Below, piece after piece: positions 54,169 to 62,525 of a DNA stretch of 64,000 nucleotides. Below the pieces are notes generated by a model, which worked only from the letters and a program-made list of their open reading frames with translations, had not been told where the DNA came from and made no database searches. The first letter of the stretch is position 1. Each line of letters begins with the position of its first letter. Source of the stretch: Mucilaginibacter gracilis. GTDB taxonomy: Bacteria > Bacteroidota > Bacteroidia > Sphingobacteriales > Sphingobacteriaceae. A program made the translations under genes and the position numbers. Location of the stretch: the NCBI RefSeq assembly GCF_003633615.1, contig NZ_RBKU01000001.1:5022001-5086000 (forward strand), read 5' to 3'.

Positions 54169-55695
54169 TCAGGCTTTCCACTTTCTGAGGTTATGAGCGA
54201 TGGATAACAGGCCTATTTCGACCTCGGTTTTGGACATGCCTTTCAGCAGAAAGCGCCTGAAGCCATGATTATGCTTCAGTTGGGCAAATACCGGTTCCAC
54301 ATCGGCAGGCCTTCGCTTTCGGTATTTGATGCCCTGTTCTGTATTTAATCTTTCCTTTGCTTCCTGCTTGTGTTTTCTCAGGGAATGGTTCACCTCAACG
54401 ATCCGGTTGCCCTGCCCGCTATGGCATACGCCACGCATGGGGCAGTTATTACAATTCTTTGCCTGGTAACGGCTGATCAGCTGTACATGGCCCGATGTGG
54501 TTATTCTTTGACCATCACCGATATGTGCCATCCGCTGGCCCATCGGGCAGGTCAGGTAGTTTTCCCCTTCGTTGTAATGCAGGCTGTCATTACTGAACGC
54601 TTTGATGCCTTCCTTTTGTTCTTTGTCGAACGTATTGTACTTGATATAGGCTTCGATGCCTTTTTGCTGTAAGATGCCGTAGTTCTCGTCTGAACCGTAG
54701 CCGGCATCGGCCACAACTGCTTGGGGAAGTGTGTTGTATAGTGCTTCGTATTGGTCTATGTGAGATGGCAGGGTCTGATAATCGGTAGAGGTTTGATGCA
54801 GGCTGTAGTTAAGGATGAACTGATCTTGTGTGGATATTTGTAGGTTATATCCAGGTTTAAGCTGCCCGTTCAGCATGTGGTCTTCCTTCATCCGCATAAA
54901 AGTCGCATCCGGGTCGGTCTTTGAAAAGCTGTTACGGATACCTAACTGCTTTTCCTGCTGGTCATAACGTTCCAGGTTTGCAGGCCAGTTCTTTCTGGCA
55001 TAGTTCAGCTTTTGTTTGACCTGCTTGCTTACTTCTTCCTTGTCGTTCAAAGCGGCATCGATCTTAGCTATGGTTTCTTTTACTTTTTCAGGGTTGATCT
55101 CTTCAAAAGATATTGGCGTGGTATCTTTTAGTTCTTCTGCCGCAAGGCCTTGCGCGTACTTCCATAGTTCATCCAGCTGGCTTTTGATCTTCTCTTTACT
55201 GTTCTTGATGCTTTTGCCCCATACAAAGGTGTATTTGTTCGCCACCGATTCGATCTTGGTGCCATCGGTAAACACAGTCTCTTTAAGCGAAACGATACCC
55301 TGTTCTGCCAACAGCAGTACAATCTGAGAGAAGATCTGCTTTAAGATACCCGACAGCTTTTCGCTCCGGAAACGGTTTATGGTATTGTGATCGGGCTTCT
55401 TCATCCCCAACAGCCACATAAAGTGGACGTTCTGTGCCGCCTGGTCTTCCAGCTTTCTTGATGAATAGGTATTGGTCAGGTAACCATACACCAGCAGTTT
55501 CAGCATCAGCCGCGGATGGAAGCTTGATGCCCCGCCGCCTTTATACTTGCGGTTGATCGGTTTAACGTCTATCAAGTCAACTACTTGTTTGACTATGCGT
55601 ACCGGGTGGCCCTCAGGTACTAACTCCTCCAGTTTATACGGTAAAAATGTTAACTGGTCAGGGTCATATGGCTTAAAAACTACTTTCGCTCCCAT
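54169..55695 (-). CDS. IS1182-family DDE transposase
   Basis: 508 residues, intact. The N-terminal domain begins FKPYDPDQLTFLPYKLEELV and contains SSFHPRLMLKLLVYGYLTNT. The catalytic core has the first Asp in TVFTDGTKIESVAN, the second in AVVADAGYGSDENYG, and the Glu in ADVEPVFAQLKHNHGFRRF. Between them is a cysteine cluster (NCNNCPMRGVCHSGQG). The protein ends SIAHNLRKWKA as usual for the family. The start is 36 bases from the right end hairpin. Confidence 0.95.
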   Translation of the reverse strand: MGAKVVFKPYDPDQLTFLPYKLEELVPEGHPVRIVKQVVDLIDVKPINRKYKGGGASSFHPRLMLKLLVYGYLTNTYSSRKLEDQAAQNVHFMWLLGMKKPDHNTINRFRSEKLSGILKQIFSQIVLLLAEQGIVSLKETVFTDGTKIESVANKYTFVWGKSIKNSKEKIKSQLDELWKYAQGLAAEELKDTTPISFEEINPEKVKETIAKIDAALNDKEEVSKQVKQKLNYARKNWPANLERYDQQEKQLGIRNSFSKTDPDATFMRMKEDHMLNGQLKPGYNLQISTQDQFILNYSLHQTSTDYQTLPSHIDQYEALYNTLPQAVVADAGYGSDENYGILQQKGIEAYIKYNTFDKEQKEGIKAFSNDSLHYNEGENYLTCPMGQRMAHIGDGQRITTSGHVQLISRYQAKNCNNCPMRGVCHSGQGNRIVEVNHSLRKHKQEAKERLNTEQGIKYRKRRPADVEPVFAQLKHNHGFRRFLLKGMSKTEVEIGLLSIAHNLRKWKA

Positions 55696-55839
55696 GCCTT
55701 TAAGTTAACAAAAATCACTCTAAAATAACAAGAGGCTGCCTCACTTTTGAGACAGCCTCTAGAGGGGCTTGTTAAATTCGTTTAATTCCGGTCAAATTAT
55801 GATTTCAGATATTATCTTTACACCACCAATAGTAACCAC

Positions 55840-56496
55840 ATGCTCGATAAAAACAGTATAGCCAAACGCATAGCGCGCGAAATTAAGGACGGGTTTTACG
55901 TAAACCTTGGCATAGGTATACCAACCCTGGTTGCAAACTATATCCCCGGTGATATTGACGTTGTGCTTCAGTCGGAAAACGGCTTGTTGGGTATGGGCCC
56001 CTTCCCCTTAGAGGGCGAAGAAGATGCCGACACTATTAATGCCGGCAAACAAACCATTACTATGCTACCGGGTTCGGCTGTGTTTGATTCGGCCATGAGT
56101 TTTGGTATGATACGCGCCCAAAAGGTTAATTTAACCATACTGGGAGCTATGGAGGTATCCGAAAACGGCGATATAGCTAACTGGAAAATACCGGGTAAAA
56201 TGGTAAAAGGTATGGGCGGCGCAATGGACCTTGTGGCCAGTGCTCAAAACATTATTGTTGCCATGCAGCACATTAACAAAGCGGGCGAATCTAAATTATT
56301 ACCGCAATGTACCCTACCACTTACCGGTGTAAGGTGCGTTAAAAAAATAGTAACCGAATTAGCCGTGCTGGATGTTTTACCCGAAGGCGGCTTTAAATTA
56401 CTGGAACGCGCCCCCGGCGTAAGTATCGAAGAAATAATAGCTGCTACAGCTGGAAAGTTGATTATTGATGGTGAAATACCAGAAATGAAATTTTAA
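55840..56496 (+). CDS. scoB: 3-oxoacid CoA-transferase, subunit B (orphan beta subunit)
   Basis: 218 residues, class I CoA-transferase beta subunit. FYVNLGIGIPTLVANYIPGD, the catalytic glutamate in VVLQSENGLLGMGP, and INAGKQTITMLPGSAVFDSA are all present; the protein is full length. The enzyme moves CoA between succinate and acetoacetate or a similar 3-oxoacid and needs an alpha subunit, whose gene normally stands just upstream. Here the upstream neighbour is the IS1182 element (80 bases away), and no alpha gene or remnant is visible on either side of it. The alpha subunit is either elsewhere or lost. Confidence 0.9.
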   Translation: MLDKNSIAKRIAREIKDGFYVNLGIGIPTLVANYIPGDIDVVLQSENGLLGMGPFPLEGEEDADTINAGKQTITMLPGSAVFDSAMSFGMIRAQKVNLTILGAMEVSENGDIANWKIPGKMVKGMGGAMDLVASAQNIIVAMQHINKAGESKLLPQCTLPLTGVRCVKKIVTELAVLDVLPEGGFKLLERAPGVSIEEIIAATAGKLIIDGEIPEMKF

Positions 56497-56532
56497 TTTT
56501 ATATTTACCAATATCAACCAAACCTTATTGAA

Positions 56533-56883
56533 ATGATTTTATTGCAAAAACTGGCATTTCTCAGCCCTGGCGATTTAGTTTTAATTATCGTCGTTCCAAT
56601 AATTTTAGTATATTTATTACCATCAATAATTGGCAGGAACAAGAGTTCCTCCGGTTCGATTTTTATTTTGAATTTACTGCTGGGCTGGTCATTAATTGGT
56701 TGGGTCGCCGCGTTAATATGGGCGTTATCCCCCGATAAAATTCCTGTTGTGATTTACACTCAACATTCTTCCAATTCTAATTCCAGGACAGAAGAATTAG
56801 TTAAGCTTAAAAAGCTTTTGGACGATGGTGTAATTACCCATGATGAATTTGGAAAAGAAAAATATCGGATATTAAACAGCTAA
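56533..56883 (+). CDS. Membrane protein with superinfection-immunity (Imm) and SHOCT domains
   Basis: 116 residues. Two membrane helices (about 13-32 and 42-65), with YLLPSIIGRNKSSSGSIFIL and LLGWSLIGWVAALIWALS between and within them, match the T4 Imm-like superinfection immunity domain. The C-terminal TEELVKLKKLLDDGVITHDE is a SHOCT (short C-terminal) domain, commonly attached to membrane proteins. Such proteins are widespread and chromosomal; phage defence is not established. It is convergent with udk, overlapping by 4 bases. Confidence 0.75.
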   Translation: MILLQKLAFLSPGDLVLIIVVPIILVYLLPSIIGRNKSSSGSIFILNLLLGWSLIGWVAALIWALSPDKIPVVIYTQHSSNSNSRTEELVKLKKLLDDGVITHDEFGKEKYRILNS

Positions 56884-57518
56884 TTTCGTTTAAGCAACCC
56901 TCTCAGCTCCTCACTTATTTCTTCGGTAACGGCTAAAATATCATCGGCAACGTGGCCGTTGTTTACTATTACTTTGTGGCACTCGCCCTTGTAGGGTAAT
57001 AAAAACTCTTTATAGGCAGGGACTACGTGGTTTATCCATTTATACATCACGTCATCGTGTGAGTAGCCGCGCTCAATTAAATCGCGTTTAAGGCGGCGTT
57101 GCAGGGCAATATCTTCTTCAACGTCAATAAATATCTTCATGTCAAGCACGTCGGCTATATCGTTAAAATGCAAAATAAATAAGCCTTCTACAATAATAAT
57201 AGGTGCAGGCTTAATTTCGAGCATTTTGGGCACCAGGTTTGGATTACCAAAAGTATATTCCTTTTTTGTAAAACTTTCGCCATGCATCAGTTTATCAATA
57301 TCGGCCATAAAATGGTCTTTATCAATAGTGTGTGGCAGGTCAAAGTTGTACAATTTATTCTCTTCGGGCGTCATGTTATCAGCCACGGGCACATAATAGT
57401 CGTCCTGCGATACCAGGCACACTTCCTCTGGTTTAAAATGTTCTAAAAAACACTTCAAAAAAAAAGTTTTGCCCGATCCGCTTCCCCCGGCAATACCAAT
57501 AATAAAAGGTTTATTCAT
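56880..57518 (-). CDS. udk: Uridine kinase
   Basis: 212 residues. Walker A GIAGGSGSGKTFFLKCFLEH, VCLVSQDDYYVP (base-contact region), IIIVEGLFILHFNDIADVLD (Walker B-like) and LQRRLKRDLIERGYSHDDV (lid) follow the uridine kinase/PRK order. It phosphorylates uridine and cytidine to UMP and CMP in pyrimidine salvage. The start lies inside the end of the LysM gene (8-base overlap), so it belongs to the DUF4905-LysM-udk operon. Confidence 0.9.
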   Translation of the reverse strand: MNKPFIIGIAGGSGSGKTFFLKCFLEHFKPEEVCLVSQDDYYVPVADNMTPEENKLYNFDLPHTIDKDHFMADIDKLMHGESFTKKEYTFGNPNLVPKMLEIKPAPIIIVEGLFILHFNDIADVLDMKIFIDVEEDIALQRRLKRDLIERGYSHDDVMYKWINHVVPAYKEFLLPYKGECHKVIVNNGHVADDILAVTEEISEELRGLLKRN

Positions 57519-58515
57519 TTGGAGTTCCGTAGCTTATAATTACGTGGAAACGCTTGTCTACCGCACCTATAGATTCGGCAACACTCTTGGTCATTACCAT
57601 CAAAGCGTCCTTAGTGTTTTCGTTATCAGTAAAGCGGCCCACAACTTTAGCAAAAGTTGTGCGGTTAGTCATGGGGTTGGTTATTTTAATAACTGTGCCA
57701 ATAGGCGCGGTACGGTGCAGCACCCATTTTTTTGATGGGTCCAGGTTATCGCTATCCATCCAAACGGCAACACCTTTTTCATTTTTTTCTAACAAGCCAT
57801 AACGGCCGCCTGCTACGTTGCGGTGGTTTAAATCAACACTATCTGTAGCAGCAACCAAGGTAGTATCGCGCTTGGCAATAGGTGTTGGCAGTTGCTGTAC
57901 GGGCGTTTGCGGCGCGGTTTGTTGCTGTGTAAACGCAGGTTTGTTTACAGGCTGCTGCGCTGGTGCCGTAGCCTGGGGCGGGGCTGCCCTTACCAAAATA
58001 ATTTGACCGGGAATAACCGTTGTAGATTTTAAATTGTTTAAACTGGTAATATCGGCAACGGTGGTGTTAAACCGTTTTGATATAGCATATAAAGTTTCGC
58101 CTGCCGATACCTTGTACTCGGTAGTTGTTACTTGTGTTTGGGCGGCAACAGCCTCTTTAACAGCGGCAGCAGTTGCTACGGGTTTTTCCATAGCAGGCGA
58201 AGTGCGGATATTGAAGTTGTTGTTTGCAAACGACGGTTTTTTTACAGTTTCGATAAAGGGCCTGTCGGTAGGTACTTTTATAGTTTGCCCTATGCTTAGT
58301 GTGGTGGCGTTATTATTAAAGGCCATAAGCGTTTTCGGGTCAACCTTATATAACCTGGCTATAGAATAAAAGCTTTCGTGCGGATCAACCTTATGGATAA
58401 TTACTTTTTTGCCGTCTTGGTTTTCTACTCCTATGGAGTCTGCTAGGTTATTGGCAAAAAGCTGAACAGAAATTGATGTTAGTAGTACTATTAATAAAAA
58501 TTTAAATTTCATCAT
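57511..58515 (-). CDS. Secreted LysM protein with RlpA-like double-psi beta-barrel
   Basis: About 334 residues from ATG 58515 (or 58512), giving the signal peptide MMKFKFLLIVLLTSISVQLFA; an ATG at 58530 right after the upstream stop adds five residues. Two LysM repeats: IHKVDPHESFYSIARLYKVD and YKVSAGETLYAISKRFNTTV, each followed by an Asn-rich LNN and a P-GQ-I-V end. A Pro/Gln/Ala-rich linker leads to the C-terminal barrel (GGRYGLLEKNEKGVAVWMDS, VIKITNPMTNRTTFAKVVG, FTDNENTKDALMVMTKSVAE). It binds peptidoglycan in the periplasm and may act in cell division or wall turnover. Confidence 0.85.
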   Translation of the reverse strand: MMKFKFLLIVLLTSISVQLFANNLADSIGVENQDGKKVIIHKVDPHESFYSIARLYKVDPKTLMAFNNNATTLSIGQTIKVPTDRPFIETVKKPSFANNNFNIRTSPAMEKPVATAAAVKEAVAAQTQVTTTEYKVSAGETLYAISKRFNTTVADITSLNNLKSTTVIPGQIILVRAAPPQATAPAQQPVNKPAFTQQQTAPQTPVQQLPTPIAKRDTTLVAATDSVDLNHRNVAGGRYGLLEKNEKGVAVWMDSDNLDPSKKWVLHRTAPIGTVIKITNPMTNRTTFAKVVGRFTDNENTKDALMVMTKSVAESIGAVDKRFHVIISYGTPNE

Positions 58516-58530
58516 TGTTTTTAAACGCAT

Positions 58531-59292
58531 TTATAAATTTAAAACCTTCAACTCAATCTTATTTTTGATGTATATCAACCGGTTTTGATGCATTATAAAC
58601 GCCTCGGGTTGCAATTTTTGTATTCCATCAATCAATAAATCCTCATAAACTAAATTGTTGCCCTGCATTATCAATAATGTTTGGCTCAGGTCAGTCTTAA
58701 TTAAGGAATGCAAAGATACAATTCTAAAACTATTGTACTCCATGTAATCAATATTACCCCTTAAATCTCCACTTATGTAGGGTTTTATATCGTCGGCCAA
58801 GGTTTGTATACCATGCGGAAACTGTATATCGGGGTTTATATCGGCATCAGTAAACTCATTAAACGGGCGTAGGATAGCCCCGTTTTGTGCATCCAAAATA
58901 AACAATTTTTGAGGCTGCACCTGGGTATTGTAGGCAACAGGGCCGCCGGTGCTGATGTGGTGGATGGCATAAGTGTAGTTACTCCACAAAACTTGGCCGT
59001 TATTACCGTTAATAGCTGTTATGCCTTTATGTACCGGGCTTTGTGCCGATTGATAACCGTGCAAAAACAAAACGCCATTAAAACTACCCTCTATACCGGC
59101 CAGCCATTGCTCGTCTAAAGCAAAATCAATAAAATTAGCTTTGCCCAAAAGCATGTCAAAAGCCGAAAACCTAACCGTGCGGCTCTGGGTATTGCGGGTT
59201 TCAATATAAAGTAGCTGCCGCGAGGCATCTATTTCCATTTTCCATATTTGCCCGCTAAAAAGCTGCTGTATGTATGTTTTTAACTTTGTCAT
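58531..59292 (-). CDS. DUF4905 protein
   Basis: 253 residues, no signal peptide, rich in beta strands with a propeller-like rhythm: GQIWKMEIDASRQLLYIETR, VRFSAFDMLLGKANFIDFAL, WLAGIEGSFNGVLFLHGYQS and GITAINGNNGQVLWSNYTYA. I recognise the DUF4905 family, limited to Bacteroidota, of unknown function. It is the first gene of an operon with the LysM protein and udk; its stop directly precedes the next ATG. It is divergent from dps. Confidence 0.75.
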   Translation of the reverse strand: MTKLKTYIQQLFSGQIWKMEIDASRQLLYIETRNTQSRTVRFSAFDMLLGKANFIDFALDEQWLAGIEGSFNGVLFLHGYQSAQSPVHKGITAINGNNGQVLWSNYTYAIHHISTGGPVAYNTQVQPQKLFILDAQNGAILRPFNEFTDADINPDIQFPHGIQTLADDIKPYISGDLRGNIDYMEYNSFRIVSLHSLIKTDLSQTLLIMQGNNLVYEDLLIDGIQKLQPEAFIMHQNRLIYIKNKIELKVLNL

Positions 59293-59390
59293 GTTTGTAA
59301 TTGCTTCGCAAATATGCCTTTAAATTCAACAATTAAATAAAACATTGTGATGGGGCAAACGTTAAAAATTAAAACAAAATAAAACCCGTA

Positions 59391-59870
59391 ATGAACGCAA
59401 AAGAAATTAGCCTTAAAGAAAAAAGCGTACGCCCTGTAGTTGACCACCTTAACGATTTGCTGGCAAATTACCACCTCCATTACCAAAAAACACGTGGCTG
59501 CCACTGGAACGTAAAGGGAAAAAGCTTTTTTACCCTGCACGTTAAATTTGAAGAGCTTTATACCGTGGCCCTTACAACTATTGACGAATTGGCCGAACGC
59601 ATATTAACCTTAGGCAAAGCTCCCTACAGTACCTTTGAAGATTATATTAAAACATCAAAAATTAAGGAAGTAGATACCATTGGTATGAAAGATACCCAAA
59701 TGGTAAAAGCTTTAATTGATGATATGGCTACACTGATTGAAATGGAGCGCGAGCTTTTAGAACTTACCAGCGAAGCCGGCGACGATGGCACCAACGACAT
59801 GGTAAACCGCTTTATGCAGTATAAAGAAAAAAATACCTGGATGCTGCGCTCGTTTGTTAACGAAGATTAA
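59391..59870 (+). CDS. dps: Dps/ferritin-like DNA protection protein
   Basis: 159 residues, a four-helix bundle. LNDLLANYHLHYQKTRGCHW carries the ferroxidase His, HVKFEELYTVALTTIDELAE the Asp/Glu ligands from the neighbouring subunit. Dps forms a dodecamer that oxidises ferrous iron with peroxide and shields DNA in stress. It is monocistronic; an 86-base region follows to a strong terminator. Confidence 0.9.
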   Translation: MNAKEISLKEKSVRPVVDHLNDLLANYHLHYQKTRGCHWNVKGKSFFTLHVKFEELYTVALTTIDELAERILTLGKAPYSTFEDYIKTSKIKEVDTIGMKDTQMVKALIDDMATLIEMERELLELTSEAGDDGTNDMVNRFMQYKEKNTWMLRSFVNED

Positions 59871-59896
59871 TTAGAGAGAGAATCAAAATGCCAGAA

Positions 59897-59922
59897 ATCA
59901 AATCAATCAAGATTGATTTGAT
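59897..59922. repeat. Perfect short palindrome downstream of dps
   Basis: 12-bp arms ATCAAATCAATC and GATTGATTTGAT around AA. It lies just before the dps terminator; possibly a protein-binding site or an RNA stabilising stem. Confidence 0.5.
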
Positions 59923-59926
59923 AGGT

Positions 59927-59968
59927 AAACAAGAAAGCCGACCTTTTAAAAAATCGGCTTTCTTGTTT
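59927..59968. terminator. Strong terminator after dps
   Basis: 15-bp perfect stem AAACAAGAAAGCCGA (59927-59941) with TCGGCTTTCTTGTTT (59954-59968), loop 12 bases. Stands between convergent dps and the FadL-like gene. Confidence 0.85.
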
Positions 59969-60031
59969 GATAAAGCTATCGTTTCTATTTTAAGTTATCG
60001 TGCTTCGTGATTCCAGCAGCTTAATTCCTAC

Positions 60032-61552
60032 TCAAAACCTTAAACCAAGAGTTAAAAATACGTTGTTATAAGTTCTGTCGATATTGGCATAGGGGCTTGC
60101 CGAACTAATGATGTACGGATAAATACTTTCGGAACCGCTAACATTGCTGTAGGTAGCATCAATATAATATAACCCTGTGCGGTAGCCAAGGCCGCCGCTT
60201 ATGGTTCTGATGTTATTTTGGTAGGCGGTGTTTACGTAAGGGCTGCCTTGAACGCCGTAACCACCACGTATAGCAAACTGACTGGTCAAACGCGCTTCGC
60301 CGCCAATATGAGCATTTACGGTTGAGCGGTATAGTTTATGAATGTCGCTATTGTCTTGCGTGGGATCGTACCCACCTGTATTATTGTCATAACCGTCGGC
60401 TGTGGTGCTGCTGTTGTCTAAGCGCATTGATGAGTAATCCAGGTAATCAACATCGGCAGTAATAAAGCCGTAATTTTTAAAAAACACCGCCGCTCCACCA
60501 CTCACCTTTAAAGGTGTACGCAAGCTGTACGATAGCGGGTAATCTGCCGGGCCATCGGCATAATATGAGCTGCCTACATATTGTGTTTTAAGGCTTTCGC
60601 TATAGTCATCATCAATAACGTACCAGGTAGGTGTGGTTACGCTTAAACCCAGCCTTAATGCATCAACAGGTTTGTATATGGCACCAAAGGTTGCGTTAAT
60701 TCCCGTACCCTTAGTGGTTTGATTTTGAGCGTATTGTGTGTTGTAATCTAAATTGTCGAAGTCTTGATGCCCGCTTTCACTAAATGTATTAGTGCTATTG
60801 TACCTCAGGCTGGTAACGCCGATGCCAAAGCCAAGATAGAGTTGATTGCTGTAATTAGCACCTACCGAAAAATTGAAAGCTGTTTGACCGCCCGTGTTGG
60901 TGGTGGTGTTAATTTGGTCAACAGGTTTTATATTAGCGTGAACGTTAGACTGGTAAGGCAAAGCCGAACCCGCTGTAGTGGGTTCAAACAGATATTGGTT
61001 ATAAGCCCAGTTTTGTAAAGAGCCATCGCTGGTTGCGGTTGGATCGGTATTGGCAAGTTGCGTAAAGCGATCTACCAGCGAGTTATTGGCGTTTTTGCCG
61101 CCATAGGTTGTATTAGCATAAAAATCGTTAGTACGATTGTACGATATACCATAATTTATGCTCAACCAGCCTTTGGTTTTATCTTCGCCGCGGGGCTTAT
61201 TTAAACGGGTATAAAAAACCGCAGATGCGTTATTGAAATTTACATTATTGGATTGAGCTTTATTATCGGTATTTGTTGTACCCGCAAAGTAAGTTGATTT
61301 TGCTTGCGCATTGTTAAACTCCGGCGTAATACTCAACTCAGATTTGGTGAAGAAACCTAAACCGGCGGGGTTGCCGCTAATGTTACTCAAATCGCCACCA
61401 ATGGCTGTACCGGCATTACCCAAGCCTTTAAACCGGGCGGTTGAGCCGGTTTGAAATTGTGAGAATTTTAAGGCATCGCCCGAATATTGGGCAAAACCAC
61501 TTTTTGTAACAGCTACTATAGCCGCCACTGTTAGCATATATTTAATTTTCAT
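60032..61552 (-). CDS. Outer membrane transport protein, OmpP1/FadL/TodX family
   Basis: 506 residues with a signal peptide (MKIKYMLTVAAIVAVTKSGFA). The mature start YSGDALKFSQFQ, GSTARFKGLGNAGTAIGGDL and SNISGNPAGLGFFTKSELSI is the FadL-like hatch region of Bacteroidota. The rest consists of alternating amphipathic strands (FNFSVGANYSNQLYLGFGIG, LRLGLSVTTPTWYVIDDDYS), ending in an aromatic strand NVFLTLGLRF suited to BAM-dependent insertion. It likely forms a 14-strand barrel for hydrophobic or other small compounds. It follows the lipoprotein gene by 14 bases in the same operon. Confidence 0.85.
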   Translation of the reverse strand: MKIKYMLTVAAIVAVTKSGFAQYSGDALKFSQFQTGSTARFKGLGNAGTAIGGDLSNISGNPAGLGFFTKSELSITPEFNNAQAKSTYFAGTTNTDNKAQSNNVNFNNASAVFYTRLNKPRGEDKTKGWLSINYGISYNRTNDFYANTTYGGKNANNSLVDRFTQLANTDPTATSDGSLQNWAYNQYLFEPTTAGSALPYQSNVHANIKPVDQINTTTNTGGQTAFNFSVGANYSNQLYLGFGIGVTSLRYNSTNTFSESGHQDFDNLDYNTQYAQNQTTKGTGINATFGAIYKPVDALRLGLSVTTPTWYVIDDDYSESLKTQYVGSSYYADGPADYPLSYSLRTPLKVSGGAAVFFKNYGFITADVDYLDYSSMRLDNSSTTADGYDNNTGGYDPTQDNSDIHKLYRSTVNAHIGGEARLTSQFAIRGGYGVQGSPYVNTAYQNNIRTISGGLGYRTGLYYIDATYSNVSGSESIYPYIISSASPYANIDRTYNNVFLTLGLRF

Positions 61553-61566
61553 AGATTTTTAAAAAG

Positions 61567-62424
61567 TTAAGGCCTTACCGGTCTGGAACTGCCATTGCTT
61601 CTTTCGCCACCACCACTGCTACCGCCCGACGAGCCCGAACTTGACGGTTGCGGGGTATAACTAGGCTGCGGCTGTGATTGTGGCCTTTGCTGAGTTTGGG
61701 TTGTTGTTTGTGGCTGATAACCTGTAGAATTGGGCCTTGCCTGCCTTCCCGAATAGCTGGTGCTGTTGCCGCCATTGTTTACTGTAGCAACGCCCGAAGG
61801 CCTGCCGCCGGGGTTGTAGGTTTGCACTCCCCTGCCAGAATTTGTATACCCAATAGTACTACGGGTAGTGTTAATAGGCACACTTGGGCCACGATAAGGG
61901 CGTGCCGTATTGTTGTTACGTGCAACGTTATAATAAGACACCGCACCCCAATAAGGCGAATAACCATAGCCTATTGTTGAGCCATAGTAGTTGTTAAAAT
62001 ACGGGTTGTAACCGTAACCGCCATAATAGCTATATGGGTTATAACCAAAGTAGCCGCCGCCAAAATAGCCATAGCCAAAACCTACACCAAGGCCAAAGCC
62101 GCTATAATAAGGGCTGTACTGGCCGTAATACAAATCGTCGTAATACGACGACAAAAATGGCGAATAGTTATAAAAGCGGTTTAAACGTGCCGAATAGCTA
62201 TCGTAGTAATAATAATCGTTATCATCATAACCGTTATCGCCATTGTCTTGCCGATAATTATCTTGCCTAACGGCGTACACTGGTTGTTCGCCGGCAACGG
62301 CTTTAGTGCTATAAACATCATCGTTAGCATCGTTTTGGTTTGATGCCAATTTATTTTGTGTAGAACAGGAACTCAGCGCAATAGCACCGATCAAGATCAT
62401 TCCATTAAGTATGTTCCGTTTCAT
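61567..62424 (-). CDS. Tyr/Gly-rich lipoprotein
   Basis: 285 residues. A lipoprotein signal (ILIGAIALSSCS, lipobox LSSC) anchors it through Cys20. Residues about 65-170 are extremely rich in Tyr, Gly and Phe (YYYYDSYSARLNRFY, GFGLGVGFGYGYFGGGYFGY), then an Asn/Arg/Gly-, Gln/Pro- and Ser/Gly-rich tail (SGSSGGSSGGGERSNGSS). The composition suggests an unstructured, sticky surface protein; I know of similar Bacteroidota prolipoproteins without a function. It is translated before the FadL-like protein in the same operon. Confidence 0.75.
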   Translation of the reverse strand: MKRNILNGMILIGAIALSSCSTQNKLASNQNDANDDVYSTKAVAGEQPVYAVRQDNYRQDNGDNGYDDNDYYYYDSYSARLNRFYNYSPFLSSYYDDLYYGQYSPYYSGFGLGVGFGYGYFGGGYFGYNPYSYYGGYGYNPYFNNYYGSTIGYGYSPYWGAVSYYNVARNNNTARPYRGPSVPINTTRSTIGYTNSGRGVQTYNPGGRPSGVATVNNGGNSTSYSGRQARPNSTGYQPQTTTQTQQRPQSQPQPSYTPQPSSSGSSGGSSGGGERSNGSSRPVRP

Positions 62425-62469
62425 TTTTATAATTGGTTAAAGTAAAAGTTTAAATAAAGTATAAATTTA

Positions 62470-62477
62470 TAAATTTG
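62470..62477 (+). promoter_or_regulatory. Possible -7 element of proS
   Basis: TAAATTTG fits TAnnTTTG and stands 48 bases before the proS ATG. The upstream TTTG element is poor (GTTT at 18 bases). Confidence 0.35.
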
Positions 62478-62525
62478 ACGGCAATAATAACATAATTAAA
62501 CAGTCAAATTTTATACCAATATTAT

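Larger units (their letters stand above)
54024..55760 (-). mobile_element. IS1182-family insertion sequence
   Basis: 1737 bp. The terminal inverted repeats start AGAGGCCGTCTCA at the left (54024) and AGAGGCTGTCTCA at the right (reverse complement, ending 55760). One full-length transposase lies on the minus strand. Each terminus is itself a hairpin: 54029-54054 followed by T7, and 55731-55760. No unambiguous target duplication can be read. Confidence 0.9.

Noticed and set aside
54010..55770. Target-site duplication of the IS1182 element
   Set aside because: Flanks read ...ACTATTTAA and AGAGGGGCTT...; no identical sequence at both borders.
56533..56883. Phage-defence gene (superinfection immunity)
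   Set aside because: The Imm-like plus SHOCT arrangement is common in ordinary chromosomes and no prophage or defence gene is near; kept as a membrane protein only.
59888..60010. 40-codon frame starting MPEIKSIKID after dps
   Set aside because: It consists almost entirely of the palindrome and terminator stem; more likely non-coding despite a GAGAGAG sequence before the ATG.
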